From a virus, in the IMG/VR virus record IMGVR_UViG_3300006175_000024, positions 1 to 28,400 of that record: a DNA stretch of 28,400 nt; one strand, written 5' to 3'. Position numbers and translations under genes: made by a program. Numbering within the stretch: the stretch's first letter is position 1; each line of letters begins with the position of its first letter. Positions 13,289 to 21,352 of this stretch are shown one piece after another. The notes beneath the pieces are model-generated. The model made no database searches and was not told where the DNA came from. It saw nothing but the letters and a program-made list of their open reading frames with translations.

Positions 13289-14534
13289 AACCACGACCGA
13301 AAAGCAGCTCAGGCACGACATCCGAGCGGCCGTCCATGCCGGCCCCGAAGCCGACGGCGACCGGCGCGATCTGATCGTCCACGCGGCCGAGCATGACGTG
13401 TCCGGGCTGATCCCCGACAACTGGAACGCCGACGGCAGCCTCCGGGAGCCGCGCGAGCAGCGCGAGACCGCCAACGACGTCTTCGCAGCGCTCGAAGGCG
13501 CTGTAGAGGACGCGTTCGACGACCTCGACGACTACTGGTACATCTGGGTGCGGGACTGGTACGGATCCGGCGCCGACGACGACCCGTACATGGTCGTCTT
13601 CTGCGTCGAAGACAATCTGTACGCCGCTCCGTTCTCGTTCGACGAGGACAACAAGGTCGTGCTCGGCGAGCCGACGCGCGTGCGGCCGGTCACGTTCTAT
13701 GTCGAGCGTGCCGCGAAGCCGACCCGTCGGCGGACGTCAGGCGGCCTGGAGCTGCGAAAGCAGCGCGCACAAATGCTGGAGGGCGTCCCCGAACGCCGTA
13801 GGTTCGACTTCGGCGGCCTGGAGCTTCGCCAGACAAGCGACGGCGCCTACCGGTTCTCCGGCTACGCCTCCGTGACCGAACACGAGTACGAGGTCGGCGA
13901 CTTCACCGAGATCATCTCGCGCACAGCGTTCAAGCGCACGCTCGCCGAAGACCCCCACGTCGTGCTGCTCATCAACCATGGCGACGGCGGATCAGGGCTG
14001 CCCCTGGCCAGCACGAAGTCGGGGACGCTCACGCTCTCCGAGGACGCCCGCGGGCTGCGCGTGATCGCCGACCTCAACCCAGACGACCCCGATGCCGGGC
14101 TGCTGATCCCGAAGATGGAACGCGGCGACGTGGACGAGATGTCGTTCGCGTTCCGGGCCACCGGACAGCGGTGGAACGAGGATTACACGCTGCGAACGAT
14201 CGAATCGGTGTCGCTGCATCGCGGGGACGTGTCGGTCGTGACGATGGGCGCGAACCCCGCGACGACCTCCTCGTTGCAGGCCCGTGAGCTTGCCGGGGCG
14301 CTGGTCGAGATGAGGTCCGGCAACGCGCCCTCGGCCCACATCCTCGACGTGCTCCGCCAAGCGGCGATCGACCAAGGTCAGCTCGACGATGTCGACGAGC
14401 TGCTCGCCACTCTTCGCAGCGAACCCGACGATGAGCCTGAGGTGAGGGAGCAGCCCGCATCCGGCTTCTGGCTGCCGGCGGACTCCACGATCGAGGCGCG
14501 GCAGCGCCTTATGGCGCTTGGCGGCTCGCGATGA
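13281..14534 (+). CDS. HK97 prohead protease with long N-terminal extension
   Basis: 417 aa. The protease domain lies at about 165-340: FDFGGLELRQ start, GYASV, catalytic His233 in LLINHGDGG and Ser288 in DEMSFAFRA, as in the U35 (HK97 gp4-like) family. It cleaves scaffold/delta domains and then itself inside the prohead. Residues 1-145 are an extra domain (WYIWVRDWYGSGADDDPYMV, acidic) followed by a basic linker (KPTRRRT). I have seen similar acidic domains near actinophage proteases but know no function. ATG 13281 overlaps the portal end. Confidence 0.9.
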   Translation: MAETTTEKQLRHDIRAAVHAGPEADGDRRDLIVHAAEHDVSGLIPDNWNADGSLREPREQRETANDVFAALEGAVEDAFDDLDDYWYIWVRDWYGSGADDDPYMVVFCVEDNLYAAPFSFDEDNKVVLGEPTRVRPVTFYVERAAKPTRRRTSGGLELRKQRAQMLEGVPERRRFDFGGLELRQTSDGAYRFSGYASVTEHEYEVGDFTEIISRTAFKRTLAEDPHVVLLINHGDGGSGLPLASTKSGTLTLSEDARGLRVIADLNPDDPDAGLLIPKMERGDVDEMSFAFRATGQRWNEDYTLRTIESVSLHRGDVSVVTMGANPATTSSLQARELAGALVEMRSGNAPSAHILDVLRQAAIDQGQLDDVDELLATLRSEPDDEPEVREQPASGFWLPADSTIEARQRLMALGGSR

Positions 14535-15730
14535 CCGCCGTCGAAACGCCCGAGGCGGCCAGCCCCGCCGTGACTGTTGTTCGCGAGCCGCTGACCTATG
14601 AACGTGAAGCGCCGCGTAGCTACTTCCGCGACCTCGCGCTCTCGCGGGCAGCGAACGTCAGCGCCGAGAAACGCCTCAAGCAGCATGCGAAAGAGATGCG
14701 CGTCGAACTGCCAGCGTTGGAGAAACGAAACCGCGCCCGCGCGGCCGAGTCCGGCCTGGAGTTCCGCGTCAACCCGTCGACGACGGACGGGCAGGGCGGC
14801 TACTTCTCGCCGCCGCTGTGGATGATCGACCGGTTCGCTACGGCCGTCCGTCCCGGACGGGTGCTCTCGCACCTGATCCCGACATTCCCGCTGCCGCCCG
14901 GCGTCAGCTCGGTGAACCTGCCTCGCCTGACCACGGGCACCCAGGCCCTTCCGAGTTCGCCTTTGGGCAACATTCAAGATCGCGACATCGTGGATGCGGT
15001 CACGTCAAGCCCGGTCGTGACGATCAGCGGGCGGGGCGATGTCGCTCTCCAGGTTCTCGAACAGTCCCCGACGGGAGCGCATCTTGACTGGGCGATCTTT
15101 CGGGACCTGACGGAGAGCTATGACCACCAGCTCGAAGCGCAGATCCTTGCCGGGACGGGCGCCGGCGCGCAGTTCACTGGCCTGCTGAACCTCCCGACCG
15201 GCGCCGGCGGCGTCAACGTCGTCACCTACACGGACGCGTCACCGACCGGCTCGGAGATGTTCGCCTACCTCGGCCAGCTCGCCGCGCAGGTCGGCAACAA
15301 CCGACTCAGGCCGCCCGAGGCATGGGTGATGCGCACCTCACGCTGGGGATGGCTCGGCAGCGCCGAGGACACCGCCGGCCAGCCGCTCGCGGTGCCAGGC
15401 CACGTCCCGAACCCGCCGCTTCCACACCTCCTCGACGATGACATTCCGACACCGGTCGGGATGGAACTCGGCTGGCCGATCTACTGCTCAGACGCGATCC
15501 CCGCGAACCTGGGCACCGGCGCCAACCAGGACACCATCCTCGCCGTGCGTCCGAGCGACATGTTCGTACTCGAAAGCACCCCACAGGCAGCGGTGATGCT
15601 CGACCCGCTCTCCGGAACGCTTCAAGCACGCCTCAGCCTGCACGCCTATGCCGCAGCGATCGTCGGCCGCTACCCGACCGGCATCGCAACCCTCCAAGGG
15701 ACCGGCATGGCCGTACAGACCGGCTTCTAA
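14531..15730 (+). CDS. HK97-fold major capsid protein 1, delta domain missing
   Basis: 399 aa, ATG overlaps the protease stop. The HK97 fold is recognised by NPSTTDGQGGYFSPPLWMID (residues 81-100), QVLEQSP (174-180) and the long E-loop/A-domain C-terminal part ending in SLHAYAAAIVGRYPTGIA. The same motifs recur in the next gene. Here the shared YFRDLA box starts at residue 31, against 123 in the second protein, so the coiled-coil delta (scaffold) domain is absent. It could be a second shell subunit, a specialised vertex protein, or a degenerating duplicate. A strong hairpin follows the stop. Confidence 0.9.
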   Translation: MTAVETPEAASPAVTVVREPLTYEREAPRSYFRDLALSRAANVSAEKRLKQHAKEMRVELPALEKRNRARAAESGLEFRVNPSTTDGQGGYFSPPLWMIDRFATAVRPGRVLSHLIPTFPLPPGVSSVNLPRLTTGTQALPSSPLGNIQDRDIVDAVTSSPVVTISGRGDVALQVLEQSPTGAHLDWAIFRDLTESYDHQLEAQILAGTGAGAQFTGLLNLPTGAGGVNVVTYTDASPTGSEMFAYLGQLAAQVGNNRLRPPEAWVMRTSRWGWLGSAEDTAGQPLAVPGHVPNPPLPHLLDDDIPTPVGMELGWPIYCSDAIPANLGTGANQDTILAVRPSDMFVLESTPQAAVMLDPLSGTLQARLSLHAYAAAIVGRYPTGIATLQGTGMAVQTGF

Positions 15731-15771
15731 CCGGAGCCGTCTCGCCCGCGTTGGATCCCGCCTGACCCGCG

Positions 15772-15797
15772 CCACACGCCCTCCAGGGCGCGTGTGG
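15772..15797 (+). terminator. hairpin between the two capsid genes
   Basis: CCACACGCCC (15772-15781) pairs with GGGCG(CG)TGTGG (15786-15797) around TCCA, with two unpaired bases on the 3' side: ten pairs, mostly GC. No T run follows. It may cause partial termination, protect the downstream mRNA after processing, or slow ribosomes. The rest of 15731-15857 holds no gene; it ends with the ribosome site CGAAAGGAA (15843-15851). Confidence 0.45.
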
Positions 15798-15857
15798 TCC
15801 GGCATGGTCGGACAGCCGCCCGGGAGCCAGTAGCTCAACTCCCGAAAGGAACCACCC

Positions 15858-17474
15858 ATGCCCGCAGTCACGGAGCCCACGCTCCTCGACAAGCTGCGCG
15901 ACCGTCGCGCAGCTCTCGTCGAAGAGTGGGAGCAGCAGATCACCAAGCGCGAAGGCGAGCGCACCGAGTTCGAGGAGCGCCTCGCGGCCGAGAAAGAAGA
16001 CGACCGGCCGTCAGACGCCGACCGTGACGCGTTCCGGTCCGCTGAGGAGGCGTTCAAGCTCGCATCCGACGAGAAGCACGAGGCGATCAAGGACCTCGAT
16101 CAGCGGATCAAGGACCAGGAGGAGATCGCCGAGCGTCGCGCGACCGCCGCACAGGCAAGCACGACCGTCGAGGTCGTCGACGAGCCGAAAATCTACCGGC
16201 GAGACAACGCCGCCAAGATCAGCTACTTCCGCGACCTCGCCGCCAGCGACCCGAAGATCGTTCAGCACATGAACGGCATCGACCCGAACGAGGCGATCGA
16301 ACGGTTGCGCAACCACTCCACCGACGTCGGCGAGTGGGTCACCAAGCGCGCCGCAGACCGCAAGGCCCGCGCGGACGAGCAGATCGACCGCGCCGAGCGC
16401 GAGTTCTGGCTTTCGCACGGCCGCAGCGCCCGCGGGTTCGTCGCCAGCCCGTTCGAGCAGCGCATCAACCCGAACCGCACCGACGGCCAGGGCGGGTTCT
16501 TCGTCCCGCCGCTGTGGCTCGTCGACGAGTACATCCCGGCGCTTCGCGCCGGCCGGATCGCCGCTGGGCTCTGCCGCCAAATGGATCTCCCCGAGGGGAC
16601 CGACTCGATCAACATCCCGAAGCTCTCCACGACGACGAAGGTCGCGCCGCAGGCCGCGGACCTCGCGCCGGTCGCTTCGCAGGACATCACGGACACATCG
16701 ATCAACGCGCCCGTGAAGACCCTCGCCGGCCAGGAGGACACCGCGATCCAGCTCCTCGAGCAGTCCCCCGGCCGGATCATCGACCAGGTCATCACCGAAG
16801 ACCTGTTCGCCGACTACAACCGCCTCGTCGACCAGCAGGTCCTCTACGGCAACGGCGCGAACGGCTCGATCACCGGCATCTACCCGTCCACGAACTGGAC
16901 CGGGACGAACACCGTCACCTGGACCTCCTCGACGCCGCTCGGCCCGGGCTACAACATGGTCCTGGGCGCGATGGCGTCCAAGACCGCCTACAACCGCTAC
17001 AACCTCGAGAACTTCCACTTCCTCGGGCACCCGCGTCGGTGGTTCTGGTTCGCGACCGCGCTCGACGGTGCCGGAGGCGCCGTCGGCCGTCCGGTCGTCA
17101 ACATCGAGTCGGTCGCGTACAACGTCTCCGCGCTCGAGGTCGGCAACGTGCCGTTCGAGGGGCTCGCCGGCCGCGTGCCGTTCGGCCCCAGCTACTACAT
17201 CGACGGCAACGTCCCGACGACCGACAACGGCTCCGGCGCCCTCACGGGCACCTACGACCTGACGATCGGCGCGAAGTGGGACGACCTCTGGCTGTTCGAG
17301 GGCGACCTCCGCACCCGCGTCCTCCCGGAGGTGCTGTCCGGCACCCTCGAAGTGCGGTTCCAGCTCTACAACTACGTCGCGTTCCTGGTCCGCTACGGCC
17401 AGTCGATCACGCTCGCGCAGGGCTCCGGCTTCGCCGCCCCCGCCTCCGCGATCGACTCGTCCGTGACCTTCTAA
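15858..17474 (+). CDS. HK97-fold major capsid protein 2, with N-terminal delta/scaffold domain
   Basis: 538 aa, ATG 15858 with a strong site CGAAAGGAA seven bases before. Residues 1-100 are a highly charged coiled coil (delta domain), and a second helical segment spans about 140-190. The HK97 core starts near 200 with NPNRTDGQGGFFVPPLWLVD (204-223), then QLLEQSP (298-304) and the C-terminal YNYVAFLVRYGQSI. Its delta domain should act as internal scaffold and be removed by the upstream protease. It is probably the abundant shell protein, judged by its own gap and ribosome site. Paralogue of the preceding gene. Confidence 0.95.
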   Translation: MPAVTEPTLLDKLRDRRAALVEEWEQQITKREGERTEFEERLAAEKEDDRPSDADRDAFRSAEEAFKLASDEKHEAIKDLDQRIKDQEEIAERRATAAQASTTVEVVDEPKIYRRDNAAKISYFRDLAASDPKIVQHMNGIDPNEAIERLRNHSTDVGEWVTKRAADRKARADEQIDRAEREFWLSHGRSARGFVASPFEQRINPNRTDGQGGFFVPPLWLVDEYIPALRAGRIAAGLCRQMDLPEGTDSINIPKLSTTTKVAPQAADLAPVASQDITDTSINAPVKTLAGQEDTAIQLLEQSPGRIIDQVITEDLFADYNRLVDQQVLYGNGANGSITGIYPSTNWTGTNTVTWTSSTPLGPGYNMVLGAMASKTAYNRYNLENFHFLGHPRRWFWFATALDGAGGAVGRPVVNIESVAYNVSALEVGNVPFEGLAGRVPFGPSYYIDGNVPTTDNGSGALTGTYDLTIGAKWDDLWLFEGDLRTRVLPEVLSGTLEVRFQLYNYVAFLVRYGQSITLAQGSGFAAPASAIDSSVTF

Positions 17475-17501
17475 GCGACCGGCACACGAAAGGAAAGAAC
17501 A

Positions 17502-18116
17502 ATGTCTGACCTCGTTCGTGGCCGGTTCCCGGTCACAAGCCCGTTCGCCAAGCTCACCGGCATGGCAGCGAACGCCACCCAGGGCAACATCGCGGTCCGG
17601 TCGAACATGGAGTGGTTCGGGCTCGCGAACCCGACCGACGGCGCTCTCGCGGCGACCGGCGTCGGCTGCGCGGTCCCGATCCCCGTCGAGATCGGCGACG
17701 TGATCTCCAAGATCACGATCCTCGCCGGCGCCACCGCAGAGGCGACCGGCACCCACGCGATCGCGGCCCTGTACTCCGGGCTCGCGACCCCGGCGCTGCT
17801 CGCGCAGTCGGCGGACAACACCGGCGCGGCCGCGGTCGCCGCGTCGGCTCCGTTCTCGTTCACGCTGGCGACGCCGCAGACGATCACCGCAACGAACGCG
17901 CCTAATGGGTTCGTGTACGCGTCGATCGCGATCACCGCGACGACGGTCCCGACCGCGGCGGTCGTGTCGGTCCCGACCGCGATCGGCTACCAGTGGTTCG
18001 CCAACGGGCCGCTGTTCCTGTCCGCGACCCACGGGTCCGCGCTCGCCGGCACCGCCGCGGCGACGATCGCGTCGCCCGCGGCGAAAGCCGTCGCGCCGCT
18101 GGTGTTCCTCTCCTAA
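17502..18116 (+). CDS. beta-rich putative capsid decoration protein (204 aa)
   Basis: ATG 17502 follows CGAAAGGAA (17487-17495), the same strong site as the capsid gene. The sequence is Ala/Thr-rich and almost all beta, with SKITILAGATAEATGTHAIA, ALYSG, LLAQSADNTGAAA and YASIAITATTVPTAAVV. I recall similar proteins after the capsid gene in other actinophages. A surface (decoration or head-fibre) protein is the likeliest role; there is no direct proof. It has no Cys pair or signal peptide. Confidence 0.7.
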   Translation: MSDLVRGRFPVTSPFAKLTGMAANATQGNIAVRSNMEWFGLANPTDGALAATGVGCAVPIPVEIGDVISKITILAGATAEATGTHAIAALYSGLATPALLAQSADNTGAAAVAASAPFSFTLATPQTITATNAPNGFVYASIAITATTVPTAAVVSVPTAIGYQWFANGPLFLSATHGSALAGTAAATIASPAAKAVAPLVFLS

Positions 18117-18128
18117 CGGTTCTCGGTT

Positions 18129-18389
18129 ATGGCCTCGATCGCCTACCTGCTCGAAATGCGGTCCCGTGCAGAACGCGCGGGCGACCGCGGCCAAGCCAGG
18201 GCCCTCACCGCTGACCTCCGGCGCCAAGGGCACGCGGACGTGCCCGTGGCGCTGGAGACAGCGGTCCCAGAACCGATGGAACATGCCGTGCCGAGGAAGG
18301 GCGGCCGTCCCAAGCTGCCGCGCTGCGAACACGGCAAGATCGTCGGCCGGTGCCTTGACTGCGAGGAGATCCCCGATGCGGCTGCCTAA
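18129..18389 (+). CDS. small protein with CEHGxxxGxCxxCE motif (86 aa)
   Basis: ATG 18129, 12 bp after the decoration-like gene. N-terminal helix (AYLLEMRSRAERAGDRGQAR), then a basic segment KGGRPKLPRCEHGKIVGRCL with C69, H71, C78 and C81, a zinc-binding pattern seen in small actinophage structural-region proteins. The function is unknown. It overlaps the following small gene by 14 bp. Confidence 0.65.
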   Translation: MASIAYLLEMRSRAERAGDRGQARALTADLRRQGHADVPVALETAVPEPMEHAVPRKGGRPKLPRCEHGKIVGRCLDCEEIPDAAA

Positions 18390-18522
18390 AGGCGTCAAGG
18401 TGACTGGCCGGCGGATCGAGGGCGAGAGCATGGTCCTCACCGTGACGATCGCGCGCTGGCGGCTCTTGCTGACCGGGGCGCATCTCCTGCTGAGTGGTCG
18501 CGTGCGGATCCGACGGTCCTGA
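18376..18522 (+). CDS. 48-aa basic hypothetical protein
   Basis: ATG 18376 lies near the end of the preceding gene, and the TGA at 18520-18522 overlaps the next ATG (18522) by one base. The peptide is strongly basic with a short hydrophobic stretch (WRLLLTGAHLLLSG) that might associate with membrane. It exists mainly on positional grounds. Family not recognised. Confidence 0.5.
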   Translation: MRLPKGVKVTGRRIEGESMVLTVTIARWRLLLTGAHLLLSGRVRIRRS

Positions 18523-18869
18523 TGGCTGGCACGCTCACCATCACCGGGCTCGCTGCGGGGCTTGCTTCGGGCGAGAAGACGATCGGGCCGTTGACGATGG
18601 TCGGGACCGCGAGTGTCGGCGAGATCCGCGACCTGGCCCTCACCGCCGGGGACAACACCATCCCCGTCCCGGCCGGAGCGGCAGCGGTAGCGATCGTCCC
18701 GGCCGACACGAACACTGTCGTCGTCAAGCTGCGAACGAACCTCAACTCGACTGATGCCGGGCTGCCGGTCAGCACCGTCGGATTCCTTGCGATCCCGCTC
18801 GCGGCCGGCACCACAAGCCTCATCCTCAACGCGGCCTCCCAGGCCAACGTCGAAGTCACCTTCATCTGA
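18522..18869 (+). CDS. beta-rich structural protein (115 aa)
   Basis: ATG 18522 shares its A with the upstream stop. Ala/Thr/Gly/Val-rich beta-sandwich-like sequence (GTLTITGLAAGLASGEKTIG, NTIPVPAGAAAVAIVPADT, ANVEVTFI), without charged catalytic motifs. The composition resembles phage virion proteins such as decoration or short fibre proteins. Its place just before the tailspike gene (one-base ATG/TGA overlap) suggests a shared virion role. No specific family is named. Confidence 0.65.
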   Translation: MAGTLTITGLAAGLASGEKTIGPLTMVGTASVGEIRDLALTAGDNTIPVPAGAAAVAIVPADTNTVVVKLRTNLNSTDAGLPVSTVGFLAIPLAAGTTSLILNAASQANVEVTFI

Positions 18870-21184
18870 TGAGCTTCGATATCCATAAGAACTTCGCCTA
18901 TTCAACGGTGGCTATCGCCCCAGCGCCGGCCGCAAGCGGGAGAACCCTCACCGCCCATCCTGGCGATGGCCAGAAATTCCCAGCCACCCCGTTCAACATG
19001 GTGATCTGGCCGATCGGGGCGCTTCCCCTGGCCGGCAATGCGGAGATCGTGCGCATCACCGGGATCAGCGGCGACGTGCTGACGTTCGATCGCGCGCAAG
19101 AGGGCACGACCGCACGAACCATCCGCGTCGGCGACCAGATCAGCGCAGCGATCACCGCCAAGACACTGACCGACGTCGAAGCTGCCATCACCGCCGAGAC
19201 GAGCCGCGCCGAAGCGGCCGAGGCGGCGAGCCTCCAGAAATCAGCAAACCTCGCCGACCTGACCAATTCCTCCGCCGCGCGAGCAAGCCTGGGACTGGGT
19301 TCGGCCGCCATGCAATCGGCGAGCGCTTTCGACGCTGCCGGTACAGCGGCATCGGCTGTCGCATCCGAGGCGACTCGTGCACAAGCCGCCGAGGCACTAG
19401 CGGCTTCCAAAGCCGCGAACCTCGGCGATCTCGCTGATGCTGGCACCGCGCGCAGTAACCTCGGCCTGGGCTCGGCAGCCACCCAATCGTCCAGCGCTTT
19501 TGATATCGCGGGAACCGCCGCCGTCGTCAATATTACGCTTGGACGGCGCACAAGCATCAGCGCGCTGGAATATGGCGCCAGCGGCGACGGGGTGACGGAC
19601 GATACGACAGCACTCCAAGCGTTCTTGACGGCTTGCGCTGGCAAGCGCGGCTTCCTACCGGCGGGCAGGTACAAGATCACCGCATCGGTCACGATGCCAT
19701 CGAATACGGAGGTCTATGGTGAAGGCGGGGCACGCTCCGTCATCGTCGGCACATGGACAACCGCTTCCGGCACTGGCTCCGGCGGCGACTGCTACCTCAA
19801 GAACGCAGATGAAACGGGCGCCGCGACCAACATCACGCTTTGCGATCTCGGAATCGAAGGCGCGGGCACCGGCGCCCCGTTCGGCAGTCCGACGCCCGGA
19901 CCGGTAACCGGCGTGCGGATGCGGCGCGTCTCCGGCTTCCAAATCCGCAACTGTCGCTTCTACCGAGTGCCTGGAATATCCGTCGCATATCAGGGTTGCA
20001 CTCGGTTTCGCATCCTGGGCAACCACATCAATCAGGGCGGGCGCGACGGCATCACGGGCTACTGGTACACCGATCCACTCAGCGACGGCGCCATCGCGAA
20101 CAACGTCATCTACCAGGTCGGCGACGATGGGATCGCGATTCAATGCTCGACCGCCGCCAACCCGAACTCGTCAACCCGCCCGGCGCGCATCTCGATCACC
20201 GGCAACACGATCTATGGACAATCGCAGTCCTATAGCCCGCAGGCCGGACGCGGGATCATGGTCGTCGGCGCCGAGGACATCGCTATTGCCGGAAATGTCA
20301 TCTCAGACACCTATGCTTCGGGGATCGCTCTTCAGGCGGACACGCTTGGCTCGCAGTTCCGCTGTCGCAATGTCACGGTTACGGGAAATAGCATACGCCG
20401 CGGCGGCGTATGGGGAGACGGAAGTCAGCCGCAGGTCGGGATTCGCGGCTCCGGCATCGACGACTGCGCGCTGATCGGCAACATCGTCGCGGAAGCCACG
20501 AAGGACGGCATCTATATCACCGATGCCACCGACTGCGCGATCAACGGCAACATCGTTCACGACAGTGGCGCCGCCCTCGGTGACTTCGCCGTCCACCTCG
20601 ACGGCACGTCTTCGCTGCTGAATGTCCTCAACTGCACCGTGGTAGGAAACACTGTGCGCAACAACACCGGAGGCATTCGCAACAACTACTCCAAGAAGAG
20701 CGTCATCGCGACCAACACATGCGTCGACAATGGACGCACCGGCAACGGGAGCCAATCCAATGGGGCCGGGATCATCCTCAATGGCAATGACGTGATGAGC
20801 GCGGTCGGCAACATCTGTTACGACACGCGCGCGAGCGGCAAGACACAAACTTTCGGCATCGTCGCGCCAAATGTCGGCGGCAGCCCAGGACTGCAGCTCG
20901 TCGGCAACTACTGCGTCGGCAACAACGGTGCCGGGATCTCGATCGCCCAGGCGACGCCAGCCTATGTTCTCAAACGCGGCAATATCGAAAGCAGCTCGAC
21001 CGGCTCATCGCTGAACAGCGACCAGGACATCAGCGGCGCGAAGCAGTTCAGCGGTACCGGAAGCCCAGAGGGGGTCGTCACAGCGCCCGTCGGCTCGAAC
21101 TTCCGCCGTACCGATGGCGGCGCGAGCACCTGCTTCTACGTAAAGGAATCCGGCACGGGCAATACTGGCTGGGTCGCGAAATAA
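18869..21184 (+). CDS. tailspike / right-handed beta-helix (pectate-lyase-like) protein
   Basis: 771 aa. Residues 1-100 are a virion attachment part. 110-217 is a helical region containing a duplicated unit, NLADL...ARASLGLGSAAMQS (127-160) and NLGDL...ARSNLGLGSAATQS (184-217), as in fibre repeats. From about 228 (ISALEYGASGDGVTDDTTAL) a right-handed beta-helix begins, with many GNxI/NGNIV rungs to about 700. The last 40 residues (EGVVTAPVGSNFRRTDGG and on) are a known fibre C-terminal domain. It likely binds or degrades a host surface glycan; the catalytic residues are not identifiable. AT-richer codons than its neighbours suggest exchange. Confidence 0.9.
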   Translation: MSFDIHKNFAYSTVAIAPAPAASGRTLTAHPGDGQKFPATPFNMVIWPIGALPLAGNAEIVRITGISGDVLTFDRAQEGTTARTIRVGDQISAAITAKTLTDVEAAITAETSRAEAAEAASLQKSANLADLTNSSAARASLGLGSAAMQSASAFDAAGTAASAVASEATRAQAAEALAASKAANLGDLADAGTARSNLGLGSAATQSSSAFDIAGTAAVVNITLGRRTSISALEYGASGDGVTDDTTALQAFLTACAGKRGFLPAGRYKITASVTMPSNTEVYGEGGARSVIVGTWTTASGTGSGGDCYLKNADETGAATNITLCDLGIEGAGTGAPFGSPTPGPVTGVRMRRVSGFQIRNCRFYRVPGISVAYQGCTRFRILGNHINQGGRDGITGYWYTDPLSDGAIANNVIYQVGDDGIAIQCSTAANPNSSTRPARISITGNTIYGQSQSYSPQAGRGIMVVGAEDIAIAGNVISDTYASGIALQADTLGSQFRCRNVTVTGNSIRRGGVWGDGSQPQVGIRGSGIDDCALIGNIVAEATKDGIYITDATDCAINGNIVHDSGAALGDFAVHLDGTSSLLNVLNCTVVGNTVRNNTGGIRNNYSKKSVIATNTCVDNGRTGNGSQSNGAGIILNGNDVMSAVGNICYDTRASGKTQTFGIVAPNVGGSPGLQLVGNYCVGNNGAGISIAQATPAYVLKRGNIESSSTGSSLNSDQDISGAKQFSGTGSPEGVVTAPVGSNFRRTDGGASTCFYVKESGTGNTGWVAK
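19247..19519 (+). repeat. two diverged copies of a 102-bp fibre repeat
   Basis: Copies at 19247-19348 and 19418-19519 (171-bp period) encode the same 34-residue pattern NLxDL(x)nARxxLGLGSAAxQSxSAFDxAGTAA. They are separated by an Ala/Glu helix (VASEATRAQAAEALAAS). Such units usually trimerise in phage fibre shafts. Differences at many third positions mean the duplication is old. Confidence 0.75.
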
Positions 21185-21187
21185 GCG

Positions 21188-21343
21188 ATGTTCGGCGCGC
21201 TCTATTATGGCGAAGCCTACTTCGCCGGGCATATGGGAGATGCGGATAACGTCCCGCCGGCTGGTGCGACCGGGCTCGTAGCACCGGCCGTGACGGTTGG
21301 AACCTCCATCCCGGCCCAGCGCACCGGCACCGTCGCCGGATAG
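21188..21343 (+). CDS. 51-aa hypothetical virion-region protein
   Basis: ATG 21188 sits three bases after the tailspike stop. The translation begins MFGALYYGEAYFAGHMGDAD and ends in a Thr/Pro/Ala-rich tail. Short GALYYGEAYFAG-type proteins are familiar from actinophage structural operons, from memory. No function known. The TAG at 21341-21343 is followed by GGAGACGCC and the next ATG. Confidence 0.55.
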   Translation: MFGALYYGEAYFAGHMGDADNVPPAGATGLVAPAVTVGTSIPAQRTGTVAG

Positions 21344-21352
21344 GAGACGCCG

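Noticed and set aside
16011-18905. 964-aa open frame on the - strand opposite the second capsid and decoration genes
   Set aside because: Arg/Asp/Gly-rich composition without motifs, fully antisense to well supported structural genes; expected from GC-rich codon bias.
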